Shown: piece after piece, positions 35,838-46,509 of the stretch
Position numbering within the stretch: the first letter of the stretch is position 1
Layout: every line of letters begins with the position of its first letter
Position numbers and translations under genes: made by a program
Notes under the pieces: generated by a model
Database searches by the model: none
Seen by the model: the letters and a program-made list of their open reading frames with translations, nothing else
What the model was told of the DNA's origin: nothing
Assembly: GCF_013371465.1 (NCBI RefSeq)
Contig: NZ_JABWDU010000003.1
Location: forward strand, 806,001-870,000
Origin: Ensifer oleiphilus
GTDB lineage: Bacteria > Pseudomonadota > Alphaproteobacteria > Rhizobiales > Rhizobiaceae
Direction of reading: 5' to 3'
DNA: 64,000 nt

Positions 35838-37046
35838 TTAGACCCGCCGCCCCTGTGTGATCAGAAACACCGCCAGTAGAGCGCAAAGCACACCGAGCGA
35901 CGATGGCAGCCCCTGATGTCCGATCAGCTGCATCGCTAGCCCTGTCGTGGGAGAGCCCACCAAGCCGCCGATGCCCCATGCGGCCGCGAAGGCCGCGTTG
36001 CCTGCAATCAGGGCCTGGCCGCTGAAACGCTCGCCGAGCCGGATCAGCGCCATGGTATAGATCCCGAACGAGGTCCCGCCCCAGACGAAGACGAGCGGCC
36101 AGATGATCCACGAGGTGAAGAACCACGGCAGGAGCAGGCAACCGAGCAGCGAAACGAGCGCGCAGAGCAACATGGTTCGCGTTGAACCAAACCGCTCGGC
36201 TACGCGGCCGAGCAACGCCTGCAGCACGGCGTTGCCGGCGATGAAGCAGGTGATGAGCGAGGCAACGCTTTCGTCGGCACTGCGGAACGCGGCGCCATAG
36301 ACCGCGAACAGGGAAAGCACGATCTGCTCGAAGGCGGCTGCGACGAACACCGCGAACAAGAGCAGCGGCGCTTGCGCGAAGAAGCCGCCGACCGATGGCG
36401 CCTCGCCGTCATGCGGCATGTCAGGAAGCCGCGGCACGACGGCAAGCACGATCAGGCCGCAGACGAGAAAGGCCAGCATGCCGACGGCGAAGGGCGGCCA
36501 ACCCTGCGTCCCTACCAGGCCGAGTGTCAATGGGCCAATGGCGAAGCCACCCGAAACGACCGAGGAGTAGAGGCCCATGATACGCCCGCGGCTCGACGCG
36601 GGCATGATCGACATCAGCCAGGTTTCGCTGATCACATAGAGCGGATTGGCGAAGACGCCGAGCAGGAAGCGCAAGGGCATCCACGCCCAGACGTTCTGTC
36701 GCCAGGCAATCGCGGACAGGGCGAGCGCCGCCAGCAGCGAGCACAAGATCGCAAGCCGTGCTCCGCCCACGCGCCGCGCCAGCGCCGGGATGAAGGGCGC
36801 CGAGACGATGAAACCCAACGGCGTCATCGCCGCCGACAGGCCGATCAACCCGGACGTCGTTCCCTGCCGTTCAAGGATGAAGCTGAGCAGCGGATAGGTC
36901 AGCCCCTGCGCCACGGCGAACACCGTGACGGTCGCGATGATGCCCGCCATCGCGGCCCATGGGATCTGACCCTCTCGCGGTGAAATCGGACCCTGGGGGT
37001 GACGGCTCATCCCCTCGGCCGGCGGAAACTGGCGATCCCTCGTCAT
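35838..37046 (-). CDS. MFS transporter
   Basis: The protein (402 residues from the chosen ATG) has 12 predicted membrane segments and the loop 2-3 motif PALARRVGGARL, typical of the major facilitator superfamily (drug/metabolite exporters of the YcaD-like type). Starts at 37046 (MTRDRQ) and 37010 (MSRHPQ) are both possible; the longer open frame upstream lacks membrane features. It is convergent with the D-threonine aldolase gene. Export of an amino acid or drug is possible but unproven. Confidence 0.82.
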   Translation of the reverse strand: MTRDRQFPPAEGMSRHPQGPISPREGQIPWAAMAGIIATVTVFAVAQGLTYPLLSFILERQGTTSGLIGLSAAMTPLGFIVSAPFIPALARRVGGARLAILCSLLAALALSAIAWRQNVWAWMPLRFLLGVFANPLYVISETWLMSIMPASSRGRIMGLYSSVVSGGFAIGPLTLGLVGTQGWPPFAVGMLAFLVCGLIVLAVVPRLPDMPHDGEAPSVGGFFAQAPLLLFAVFVAAAFEQIVLSLFAVYGAAFRSADESVASLITCFIAGNAVLQALLGRVAERFGSTRTMLLCALVSLLGCLLLPWFFTSWIIWPLVFVWGGTSFGIYTMALIRLGERFSGQALIAGNAAFAAAWGIGGLVGSPTTGLAMQLIGHQGLPSSLGVLCALLAVFLITQGRRV

Positions 37047-37059
37047 TGCCGCATTCGCC

Positions 37060-37320
37060 TCACAGAACTTGCCAGAAGGGCCTGTCGAGCTCGTCCTGGA
37101 CCTGCCGTCTCGACAGGCCGACGTCATCGATCAAGTGCGGATCTCCCCGCAACTTTTGCTCAAGCTCCGAATGAAAGCGGTCTCGTGCGCGCCACCTCGC
37201 GAGCAGCCTTCGCAGGGGCCTCAGAATGGCACGCCCTTGCGATCGGGCGGCAGGCCCGCCGCGCTGTTTGGCATGTGCTCCTTGGTACGCGGCTAAGCCA
37301 AGAGTGGGCGTATCGGTCAT
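37060..37320 (-). CDS. DUF1127 domain small protein (YjiS-like)
   Basis: This 86-residue protein ends in the arginine-rich DUF1127 segment (RRLLARWRARDRFHSELEQKLR then DVGLSRRQVQDE). Small DUF1127 proteins in rhizobia and Agrobacterium affect RNA turnover, phosphate/carbon metabolism or stress; the role here is unknown. A GGGAGG site lies just before the ATG at 37320. It is transcribed toward the MFS gene, 13 bp from that gene's chosen start. Confidence 0.85.
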   Translation of the reverse strand: MTDTPTLGLAAYQGAHAKQRGGPAARSQGRAILRPLRRLLARWRARDRFHSELEQKLRGDPHLIDDVGLSRRQVQDELDRPFWQVL

Positions 37321-37447
37321 GGCAACCTCCCTGTGGGCTTGAGGGTCCGATGCCCCCGAGCTCAACGAGGCTCAATTCTGCAGCGACCGAACGGCGCCGT
37401 CATTAAGCGCGCCCAAAGAGTTCCAAAAACTTCCAAACGCGTTATAG

Positions 37448-38965
37448 ATGCGCCGTATGCAAGGATTGCGGGTCGCCTTTGGTCCATTCGTGCTTGATCC
37501 GGGTGCGGGAACGCTCCTTCGGAACGCAGAGCCCGTGGCCGTTGGCTACCGCGCCCTGAGGCTGCTTGCAGCACTCGTTGCACGTCCCGGCGAAGTCCTC
37601 GGAAAGGCCGAGTTGATGGACGCGGGGTGGCCGGGCATGGCCGTCGAGGAGGGCAACCTTACGGTCCAGATTTCGCAGCTGCGCAAGCTGCTTGGTCCGG
37701 CCGCCGACGGCGGTGAATGGATCGCCACGGTTGCGCGCGTCGGCTATCGTTTCACGGGGACCATCGATGAGCGCGGCGGCGCAAAGCGAAAGCCTTTACC
37801 GATACCCGACAAACCATCGATAGCCGTGCTGCCTTTCGTCAATCTCAGCAATGATCCCGAGCAGGAAAGCTTCGCGCACGGCTTGACCGAAGACCTGATC
37901 ACGGACCTGTCGAGGATCTCCGGCCTGTTCGTCATCGCCCGCAACTCCTCCTTCGCGTACAAGGGGAAGGTGATGGACGTACGCACGATCGCCGACGACC
38001 TCGGCGTGCGCTACCTGCTGGAAGGCAGCGCGAGACGTGTCGCAGGACGCGTGCGGATCACCGCCCAGTTGGTCGACACGACGAGTGGCGATCATCTATG
38101 GGCCGAGCGCTTCGACCGCGACCTCGAAGATATCTTTGCCGTTCAGGACGAGGTGACCGGCAAGATCGTGCAAGCGTTGCTCGGCCAGTTGCGCACACCG
38201 CCCGCGCGCAATCGCCCCAAGAACCTTGAGGCCTACGATCTCTGCGTGCGGGCGCGAAAGCTGATGGATGATTCACCGCAGGCGGCACAGGAAGCGCATC
38301 TGATGCTTGCGCGCGCGATTTCGCTCGACCCTGACTATGCCGAAGCCTACCGCTGGCTTGCCATGAACCACTGGATGGGCTGGGTCCATTCCGGCGGCCC
38401 CACCGACGCTGGCCGTACCGCTGCTATGGAACTGGCGCGGAAAGCTGTGGCGATCGATCCCAACGATGCCGGCTCTCGTTGGATCCTGGCTTACCTGCTT
38501 GCCTATGAGCGCAACTTCACCGAGGCCGATCGGGAATTTGCCAAGGCGATCGAGCTCGACCCGAACGAGGCCGACACCTGGGCGGCGTTATCCGACATCA
38601 CGATCCTGGCCGGCCGGATCGCGGAAGGCCTCGAGCACATCGGCAAGGCGTTCCGCCTAAACCCGTTTCCGGCAAGCTGGTACTATCTGACGCTCGGGCA
38701 GGCGCAGTATGCGGCCGGCGAATATGAAGCGGCGGTCGAGACGCTGCGCAGGGACGAGACCTACCGGACAAGCTCACGCCGTTTCCTCGCCGCGAGCCTT
38801 GCCCAATTGGGCCGGCTCGACGAGGCGCGCGCGGAAGCCGAACTGTTTCTCGTCGGCAATCCGCATTTCACAACCCGCCACTGGGCCGCGACCGAGCCAT
38901 TTCGCGACACTGCGACGCTTGAGCATTTCGTGGAGGGTTATCGCAAGGCCGGACTTCCGGAGTGA
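37448..38965 (+). CDS. CadC-like winged-helix regulator with TolB-like and TPR domains
   Basis: This 505-residue protein has an OmpR/CadC-type winged helix at the N-terminus (about 5-100; GEVLGKAELMDAGWPG, VARVGYRF), a TolB-N-like domain (about 118-235; PSIAVLPFVNLSNDPEQESFAHGLTEDLITDLSRI... shown in part by residues 120-160) and TPR repeats to the end (DPDYAEAYRWLA, DPNDAGSRWILAYL, DPNEADTWAALSD). Such proteins are often annotated as adenylate cyclase because of shared TolB/TPR parts, but no cyclase domain is present. No membrane segment is seen. Target and signal are unknown. Confidence 0.8.
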   Translation: MRRMQGLRVAFGPFVLDPGAGTLLRNAEPVAVGYRALRLLAALVARPGEVLGKAELMDAGWPGMAVEEGNLTVQISQLRKLLGPAADGGEWIATVARVGYRFTGTIDERGGAKRKPLPIPDKPSIAVLPFVNLSNDPEQESFAHGLTEDLITDLSRISGLFVIARNSSFAYKGKVMDVRTIADDLGVRYLLEGSARRVAGRVRITAQLVDTTSGDHLWAERFDRDLEDIFAVQDEVTGKIVQALLGQLRTPPARNRPKNLEAYDLCVRARKLMDDSPQAAQEAHLMLARAISLDPDYAEAYRWLAMNHWMGWVHSGGPTDAGRTAAMELARKAVAIDPNDAGSRWILAYLLAYERNFTEADREFAKAIELDPNEADTWAALSDITILAGRIAEGLEHIGKAFRLNPFPASWYYLTLGQAQYAAGEYEAAVETLRRDETYRTSSRRFLAASLAQLGRLDEARAEAELFLVGNPHFTTRHWAATEPFRDTATLEHFVEGYRKAGLPE

Positions 38966-39214
38966 ACCAACGGCGCAACCGGCCAACGTCAGGTGCCTAA
39001 AGCTGCAATCGGAACGTTGGCGCCCGAGCCCGTCGGTGATCGCCGGCGGTGATCCCCATCGCTCCATCCACGGCGCAGGCGCCCGGAGTGTCGCCGTGCG
39101 ACCGTCCGACGTTCACCTGACCGTTTCTGCAACTTATGGGAAACAGTTTTCCGATAAACCAACCGCTCTGGGACGGACCGGCGCATGACATGTCTCCGGC
39201 GTTCGGAGGGGCCA

Positions 39215-41023
39215 ATGCACGAAGACAAAATCCGCCAGGCTCTGATCGAGCTTCTGTATCGCAACTCCTACGGCGTGGTTATTTCCAACATCGTCATTTC
39301 TCTCGCCGCCGTATCCGTCCTTCGGCATGCGGTATCGGTGAGTTGGCTGGCTGGATGGGTCGGCGCGCTCTATATGCTCATCATCGTCCGCGTGCTTGCC
39401 TCCCGCCGGTTCTTCAGCCGGGCCAGAGACCCTCGGTCCATCATGCGATGGGCTTGGCTCGCTGCGGCGTTCACCTGGATATCCGGCCTGTTGTGGGGCA
39501 CGCTCGGCTGGGTCGGGTTCCTTCCGGACGAGCCTATCGTGCTTTCCTTCACGGTCATCGTGCTGACTGGCCTCGTCTGCGGCACGGTCCCCTCTCTTTC
39601 CGCTTTTCCGCCCGCGCTCGTCGGCTCTATTCTGGTAACGGTTCTGCCAATCGCCGTGCGCTGCATTCTCACGGACAGCGACATTTCCGGCGCTTTCCTG
39701 TTCCTGCTCGCCTCGCTCGTGGCGATCAACTTCTATTACTGTCGCATCACCTATCGGATGCTGCGTGAAACCGTCAGCCTGCGACTGGAAAACGAAAGCC
39801 TCGTCGGCGACTTGCAGGAGGAACGCGATCGGGCGCAGGCGGCGGACCGCGCCAAGACGCGCTTTCTGGCCGCCGCCAGTCACGATCTGCGCCAGCCTAT
39901 CCATGCGTTGAGCCTGCTCGTCTCCACCCTTGCGATATTGGGGCAGCGCGGAAACGTCGCCTCCGGCGACGCCCGCGACCTGGCAGCCAGGGCGAAATCC
40001 GCCGTCGGCAATCTCAGCGGACTGCTGAACGCGCTGCTCGATATCTCCCGTCTTGATGCCGGCATCGTCACCATTGCCAATGAGACAGTAGCGCTGCGCG
40101 ATCTCTTTCGCGATCTGCGCGACGAGTTCGCCGCAGAAGCAACCGAACGCGGCGTGCAATTGCGGGTCGTCGGCAGCGACCTCCTGGTCGACAGCGACCC
40201 AATGATGCTCCGGCGGATTCTGAACAACCTGCTGTCGAACGCCTTCCGCTACACGAAAACCGGCAGCATCCTGCTTGGCTGCCGAAGGCGCGGCAATTTT
40301 GTCGAAATCCAGGTTTTGGATACCGGCTGTGGCATCCCTGCCGATCAGCAGGCGATGGTTTTCGAGGAGTTCGTACAATTGCAGAACCCGGCAAGGGACC
40401 GCACGCAGGGCCTGGGTCTGGGTCTTGCCATCGTTCGCCGCACCGCGGAACTGCTGCAACATCCCTTGAGACTGGTTTCCGTTCCCGGACGTGGCTCAAT
40501 GTTCTCGATCACCGTTCCGAAAGCCCGCCCTACGGGATCTCCGCTGCAACCCCTCCCGTCCTCGTCCACGGTGGGCATTGCGGCCGGCATCATGCTGGTT
40601 GAGGACGAGAAGGACATCTTGGACGCCATGGTTCGGCTACTCACCCTGGAAGGACATCGTGTCTATTCCGGCCGATCTGTCGGCGAAGTGCTGAAGATTC
40701 ACACGCAAGCTCTGACCGCCGGGGACGCGCCGGTCGATCTCGTCGTTGCCGATTACCGCCTCGAGCATGGCGCCACGGGTTTGGAAGCGATCGAAGGGCT
40801 TTGCGCCCATATCGGTCGTCGTGTTCCGGCAATCATCGTGACGGGCGACACCTCGCCGTCACGCCTCAAGGAAGTCAGCGCAAGCAGCGTTCGCATTCTG
40901 CACAAGCCCGTCACGGGAGAGGAACTTCGCGAAGCGATCCGTGTTGCCTTGAGCGAAGACGACGCTGTGACCCCAACGCCAAATCCTGCCGTGAGCACGA
41001 CGGAAGGCCTGAGCCTTCGGTAG
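39215..41023 (+). CDS. hybrid sensor histidine kinase with C-terminal receiver
   Basis: This 602-residue protein has about five or six N-terminal membrane segments (20-180), a dimerisation domain with phosphorylated H223 (SHDLRQPIHAL), an ATPase domain (NNLLSNAFRYT, DTGCGIP, GLGLGLAIV) and a receiver domain (IMLVEDEKDI, LVVADYRLEHG, ILHKPVTGEEL). The GGAGGG site supports ATG 39215. The HDLRQP H-box is typical of a group of orphan hybrid kinases. No separate response regulator gene is adjacent; the nearest downstream gene is an AraC regulator. Confidence 0.9.
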   Translation: MHEDKIRQALIELLYRNSYGVVISNIVISLAAVSVLRHAVSVSWLAGWVGALYMLIIVRVLASRRFFSRARDPRSIMRWAWLAAAFTWISGLLWGTLGWVGFLPDEPIVLSFTVIVLTGLVCGTVPSLSAFPPALVGSILVTVLPIAVRCILTDSDISGAFLFLLASLVAINFYYCRITYRMLRETVSLRLENESLVGDLQEERDRAQAADRAKTRFLAAASHDLRQPIHALSLLVSTLAILGQRGNVASGDARDLAARAKSAVGNLSGLLNALLDISRLDAGIVTIANETVALRDLFRDLRDEFAAEATERGVQLRVVGSDLLVDSDPMMLRRILNNLLSNAFRYTKTGSILLGCRRRGNFVEIQVLDTGCGIPADQQAMVFEEFVQLQNPARDRTQGLGLGLAIVRRTAELLQHPLRLVSVPGRGSMFSITVPKARPTGSPLQPLPSSSTVGIAAGIMLVEDEKDILDAMVRLLTLEGHRVYSGRSVGEVLKIHTQALTAGDAPVDLVVADYRLEHGATGLEAIEGLCAHIGRRVPAIIVTGDTSPSRLKEVSASSVRILHKPVTGEELREAIRVALSEDDAVTPTPNPAVSTTEGLSLR

Positions 41024-41190
41024 CGCCGGTGCGCCGGGCGATGACGCGCCGGGCCCAGACCAGCAGTGTCTCTCGTAGGCGCGGCGCGCCTCGACACGAA
41101 AATCAAGATATCCTATCGCTTCTGCAGTCGACGAAGACGGAACGGGCGGAGGGCTCCCGCGAAGCGCAGTGAGCCGATCGGAGCGATGAG

Positions 41191-42141
41191 ATGAATGCCG
41201 GAGCAAAGCGGAAATCTGTTCCGCCCAAGGCCGCACTGAGCGCGAAGTCGGCATCCATGGCCGCGAATTCCCCGACGTTCGAGCATATCGTTACCGACGT
41301 CAACGAGACGTTTCTCTGGCGCCTGGACGACTACCCGTGGGAGCGCAACGTCTGGAACTTCCATCCCGAGATCGAGATCCATCTGCTGCGGAAATCCACC
41401 GGCATGGCCTTCGTCGGCGACCACATCGGCGAGTTCTCGCCGGGATATCTCACAGTCATCGGCAGCAACCTACCGCATGACTGGGTTACGGCAACGGCGC
41501 CGGGCGAGATCATCGAGGGACGCGATATCGTCATCCAGTTTCATCCCGATCGAATCCGGCAGATCACCGGCGCGCTGCCCGAATTCGCGCAGCTCGAGGA
41601 TTTCTTCACCCGGGCGGAGCGTGGTCTCGTCTTTCATGGCGAGGCGCGCGCCAGGGGTGGCGAACTGATCGAGCGGATGGGCACGGTGAAAGGGTTGTCA
41701 CGGCTTTCGCTGTTCGTGCAGCTCCTGGATCTGCTCGTCAACAGTGGGGAACACGAGGTGCTGTCGTCGCCGGAATTCGCGCCGAAACTCGACGCAGAAT
41801 CGCTCGACGTGCTTCGTCGATCCCTGGCCTATATCTACGAGAATATCGCCACAGACATCCACCTGAGCGACGTCGCGTCCACGGCCGGCATGAGCGACAC
41901 CGCCTTCTCCCGGTTCTTCAAGAAGAACACCGGCAACAGCTTTACCGACCACGTCAACAAGCTGAGGATCTGGCAAGCCTGCAAGCTGCTTGCAGAAAGC
42001 GACATGCCGATTACCGACATCTGTTTCGAAGTCGGTTATCTCAATATCTCCAATTTCAACCGCACCTTCCTGCGCCAACACCGGATGACCCCCTCGGCCT
42101 ACCGCCGCCTCACCGGACAGCGCCGCACCTCGCGCAGCTGA
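41191..42141 (+). CDS. AraC-family regulator of the polyol/sugar ABC operon
   Basis: This 316-residue protein has an N-terminal cupin-like sensing domain (HPEIEIHLLRKSTG) and a C-terminal AraC double HTH (IHLSDVASTAGMSDTAFSRFFKKNTGNSFTDHVNKLR... and ITDICFEVGYLNISNFNRTFL). Such regulators usually activate an adjacent sugar operon when the sugar binds the cupin. It lies 239 bp upstream of the ABC binding-protein gene in the same direction. Confidence 0.88.
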   Translation: MNAGAKRKSVPPKAALSAKSASMAANSPTFEHIVTDVNETFLWRLDDYPWERNVWNFHPEIEIHLLRKSTGMAFVGDHIGEFSPGYLTVIGSNLPHDWVTATAPGEIIEGRDIVIQFHPDRIRQITGALPEFAQLEDFFTRAERGLVFHGEARARGGELIERMGTVKGLSRLSLFVQLLDLLVNSGEHEVLSSPEFAPKLDAESLDVLRRSLAYIYENIATDIHLSDVASTAGMSDTAFSRFFKKNTGNSFTDHVNKLRIWQACKLLAESDMPITDICFEVGYLNISNFNRTFLRQHRMTPSAYRRLTGQRRTSRS

Positions 42142-42239
42142 GATCCTCGTGGCTACACGTCTCCACGAACAATGAACCAATGCTCGAATGGTGGTGCGTG
42201 AAGGATATATCCGGACCATATTTCGCATTAAAGTATAGA

Positions 42240-42309
42240 ATAGGCGCATCGAAGGCGCTAGTTCACGTTCCGATAGCGCCTATGATGACCGCCAGCGAAA
42301 CGGTTCGCT
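42240..42309 (+). promoter_or_regulatory. structured leader of the polyol ABC operon
   Basis: Two pairings compete: ATAGGCGC (42240-42247) with GCGCCTAT (42276-42283), and GGCGCTA (42254-42260) with TAGCGCC (42274-42280). A third stem AGCGAA/TTCGCT follows at 42294-42309. A -10-like TATAGA at 42234 and a GGATATATCC palindrome at 42203-42212 lie just upstream. A regulatory or stabilising role is possible. Confidence 0.35.
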
Positions 42310-42380
42310 ATCAAAGAGACACGCGCCCGATCTGAGGAGTTTCCGGCGCGCGTCGTTACGACCTTGGGGAGGTCCATCAC

Positions 42381-43658
42381 ATGAGAAAAGCCAGAAAGCT
42401 CGTTTCGAGCATCGCCTTCGCATGCCTTCTTTCCAGCACGGCATCGACCGTTGCACTTGCCGCCGAATGCACTGAAACCATCAAGGTGCTCGCCCAGCCG
42501 CGGGACGGTCTCACATTGCTCGAGGACTACAAGGCCGAGTTCGAGAAGCTCAGCGGCGGCGCGTCGTTCGAGATCGACTACCTCAATGAAAATGACCGCC
42601 GCGCGAAGACCAAGGCCGACGCTTCGACGATCGGCAAGTACAATGTCTACTACATCGACGAAGCCAACGTCGCCTTGTTTGCCTCGGCCGGCTGGGTCGC
42701 ACCGCTTCTGGACTACTATCCCGCGGACTACGATTACGCCGACTTCGATCCCGGCCGCCAGAAAGTCGCCACCTATGACGGCAAGGTCTGGTTTGCCCCG
42801 ATCACCGGTGGCGGCGACCTCATGGTCTACCGAAAAGACCTGCTCGAAGCGGCAGGCATAGCACCGCCGAAGACGCTTGATGAATACATCGCCGCGGTGA
42901 AGAAGCTCAACCAGCCCGACCTGGGCATTTACGGCACCGCGCTTCGCGGCCAACGGGGCTCCGGCGCGAATGTCTGGCGCTGGATGCCCTTCTTCAAAGG
43001 CTTCGGCGGCAACTGGTTTGACGGCAAGACCCCGGTGTTTGACGGCGAGCAGGCGATAAAGGCGACCGAAACCTATCTCGAGCTCTTCAAATACTCCGCG
43101 CCCGGCAGCCAGACCGGCGGTTGGGACGAGGCCGTTGGCGCCTTCACCTCGGGCCAGGTGGCGATGCTGATCGAATCCACTCCGCTTGTCGGCATGGCGA
43201 TCGATCCGAAATCGTCGAAGGTCGCCGGCAAGGTCGGCTATCTGCCGCCTCCGGCACCGCTGACGGGCGGCGGCTACGGTCACGGCCTGGCCATCGGTGC
43301 CAAGGCCAACAAGGACGAGGCGTCCAAAGCCTGCGCCGGCTTGTTCGTCGCCTGGGCGACATCGAAGGAAAACGAGAGCCGGCGGCTGGAGGCCAATCAG
43401 TTCAGCGAACTCAATCGCACCAGCATCATGACCAGCAAGAAGTTCGCCGAACTCTACGGTCCGGATCTCGGCCAGGCGCTGGCCGACACCGGCAAGGTGA
43501 CCGCCGTCAACTTCTGGCAGAACCCGCAATGGCCCGATCTGGGCGACCGCTGGGGCATCATCCTGGAAGAGCTGATCACCGGCACCCGCACCGACATCAA
43601 GGATGGGCTCGACGAACTCGACGGGTTCGCCAAGGAGCTCGTGGCCCGCAGCCAATAG
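42381..43658 (+). CDS. ABC sugar/polyol substrate-binding protein (SBP family 1)
   Basis: This 425-residue protein has a signal peptide ending near ALAAEC, and the family 1 pattern (NVYYIDEANVALFASAGWVAPL, GGGDLMVYRKDLLEAAGI, SGQVAMLIESTP). It would bind a sugar or polyol in the periplasm and deliver it to the two permeases encoded next. The GGGGAGG site lies just before the ATG. A dehydrogenase of the xylitol/sorbitol type in the same operon suggests a sugar alcohol as ligand. Confidence 0.9.
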   Translation: MRKARKLVSSIAFACLLSSTASTVALAAECTETIKVLAQPRDGLTLLEDYKAEFEKLSGGASFEIDYLNENDRRAKTKADASTIGKYNVYYIDEANVALFASAGWVAPLLDYYPADYDYADFDPGRQKVATYDGKVWFAPITGGGDLMVYRKDLLEAAGIAPPKTLDEYIAAVKKLNQPDLGIYGTALRGQRGSGANVWRWMPFFKGFGGNWFDGKTPVFDGEQAIKATETYLELFKYSAPGSQTGGWDEAVGAFTSGQVAMLIESTPLVGMAIDPKSSKVAGKVGYLPPPAPLTGGGYGHGLAIGAKANKDEASKACAGLFVAWATSKENESRRLEANQFSELNRTSIMTSKKFAELYGPDLGQALADTGKVTAVNFWQNPQWPDLGDRWGIILEELITGTRTDIKDGLDELDGFAKELVARSQ

Positions 43659-43760
43659 GCGGGCAGCCCCGACCGAATGCTCCGGCAAGACGGCCCTCTT
43701 GCCGGAGACGCTTCAGACCGCCGGAAGCGCGCTCGCCCCTTGCCGTAGGATGACTACACC

Positions 43761-44621
43761 ATGAAACAGAAAACCAGTTTGCCGGCGGTCTTCCTGACCC
43801 CGGCGATGATGATCCTGGCCGTGCTCGCATTCGTGCCGACTGTCTACGCGATCTATATTTCCTTGCAGAACCGCGAACTCAGCCGCCCCGTCGGCGACTT
43901 CGTCGGGCTCGCCAATTATATCGATCTCTTCTCCGATCGCCGCTTCATCAACGCGATCGGCGTGTCGCTGACATGGGAGGCAGTGACGGTCGGCATGACT
44001 TTGATCGTTGCCGTCGGCCTCGGCATATTGCTGTTCGAATGTGCCGCTCCGCGCATGCGAAACATGCTGGCCCTGCTTTTCCTGATGCCGGTGATCCTGC
44101 CGCGCGTCTCGGCGGCCTTCGTCTGGAAGTTTGCATTCCATCCGCTCTACGGCATCGCCACTTACCCCTATAAGGCCATCACCGGCCAGCCGCTCGATTT
44201 GTTGTCCAACCCGGCAACCGCGCTTGCGACCGTGGCTCTGGTCGACGTCTGGCAATGGGGGCTGTTCTTCGCGGTCATCGTGCTCAAGCTGCTGGAGACC
44301 TTGCCGCCGCAACCCTTTGAGGCGGCCCGTCTCGACCATGCCCGCACCTGGGAGATCTACACCCACATCGCCATCCCCATGCTGAAGGCGCCGCTGATTT
44401 CGCTCGCTTTCGTCAAGATGATCGAGTCGCTTCGCGCTTTCGACCTGATTTACGTGATGACGCGTGGCGGCCCCGGCATCACGACGGAAACGCTCGACAT
44501 GTACGCCTTCTCGCAAGGGTTCATCGAGTCCGGACGGATTTCCTACGCATCGAGCATGGCCGTCCTGATGATGATCGCCACCTCGATCGCCTTTACCTTC
44601 ATCTGGAAGAGGGTCCAGTGA
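43761..44621 (+). CDS. ABC sugar/polyol permease 1 (MalF type)
   Basis: This 286-residue protein has six membrane segments and the EAA loop (PPQPFEAARLDHARTWEIYTHIAIPML). It begins MKQKTSLPAVFLTPAMMILAVLAF. It is the MalF/UgpA-type half of a CUT1 importer and overlaps the next gene by one base (TGATG). Confidence 0.92.
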   Translation: MKQKTSLPAVFLTPAMMILAVLAFVPTVYAIYISLQNRELSRPVGDFVGLANYIDLFSDRRFINAIGVSLTWEAVTVGMTLIVAVGLGILLFECAAPRMRNMLALLFLMPVILPRVSAAFVWKFAFHPLYGIATYPYKAITGQPLDLLSNPATALATVALVDVWQWGLFFAVIVLKLLETLPPQPFEAARLDHARTWEIYTHIAIPMLKAPLISLAFVKMIESLRAFDLIYVMTRGGPGITTETLDMYAFSQGFIESGRISYASSMAVLMMIATSIAFTFIWKRVQ

Positions 44622-45442
44622 TGAACGCCCACATGCTCGGCCGCGTGGTCGGTCGCATCCTTCTCTTCCTGGCAGCGTTCTCCGCCGTCTTCCCCGTCTT
44701 CTGGACGTTGCTCAATGCCTTCAAGAACCGGGTCGATATCGTCACGCCGACCCCGCTGTTTATCTTCACGCCGACGCTCGACAACTTTGCCTATGTGCTC
44801 GGCCGCGAGAGCGTCTTTGCCGGACTGATTAATTCGCTGATCATCTCGGGTGCCTCCGTTCTGATCGGTGCGCTCCTGGGGCTTCCCGCCGCATACGCGA
44901 TTGCGCGTTACCCCAATCGCTGGTCGGGCGATATCCAGTTCTTCGTGCTTTCGCTGCGCTTCCTGCCGCCGGTGGCGATCGCCATCCCGCTGATGGTCAT
45001 CTGGCTCGATTTCGGCCTCTACGACACGCGCCTCTCGATGATCGTCACCTACAGCCTGCTGACGCTGGCAACCGTCATCTGGCTCAGCGTGCCGGCGTTC
45101 GCGAGGGTACCGAAAGAAGTCGAGGAGGCCGCTCGGGTCGATGGATACGGGCCCTATGCGATCTTCTTCCTGGTCGCGCTGCCGATCGCACTCAGATCGC
45201 TGATCGGCGCCGTTGCCTTCGCCTTCGTGCTGGTCTGGAACGAGTTCCTGATCGCGCTGATGCTGACGACCTCCGATGCCAAGACATTGCCGATCGTCGC
45301 CTCCGAGCTGACGCAGCTTGGCCGCGACGTGCCCTGGGGCATCCTCAATGCCTCTGTCGTTCTCCTCTCGATACCACCGCTGCTCTTCATCGGAGTGCTC
45401 AGCGGCATGCTCAACAGCGCCTTCAAGCGCAAGACATCGTGA
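44621..45442 (+). CDS. ABC sugar/polyol permease 2 (MalG type)
   Basis: This 273-residue protein has six membrane segments and the EAA loop ([27 protein letters not shown]). It starts [28 protein letters not shown] and belongs to the MalG/UgpE group. The ATG at 44621 shares a base with the stop of the first permease gene. A good ribosome site (AGAGGG) lies in the end of the previous gene. Confidence 0.92.
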   Translation: MNAHMLGRVVGRILLFLAAFSAVFPVFWTLLNAFKNRVDIVTPTPLFIFTPTLDNFAYVLGRESVFAGLINSLIISGASVLIGALLGLPAAYAIARYPNRWSGDIQFFVLSLRFLPPVAIAIPLMVIWLDFGLYDTRLSMIVTYSLLTLATVIWLSVPAFARVPKEVEEAARVDGYGPYAIFFLVALPIALRSLIGAVAFAFVLVWNEFLIALMLTTSDAKTLPIVASELTQLGRDVPWGILNASVVLLSIPPLLFIGVLSGMLNSAFKRKTS

Positions 45443-45459
45443 CAACAAGGAAAGCATTC

Positions 45460-46506
<1,047 letters not shown>

Positions 46507-46509
46507 GTC

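Noticed and set aside
37448-38965. Adenylate cyclase, a common label for such TPR proteins
   Set aside because: There is a winged helix and TolB/TPR region but no cyclase catalytic motif.
39134-40462. A 442-codon minus-strand frame
   Set aside because: It is antisense to the hybrid histidine kinase, which has all kinase boxes.
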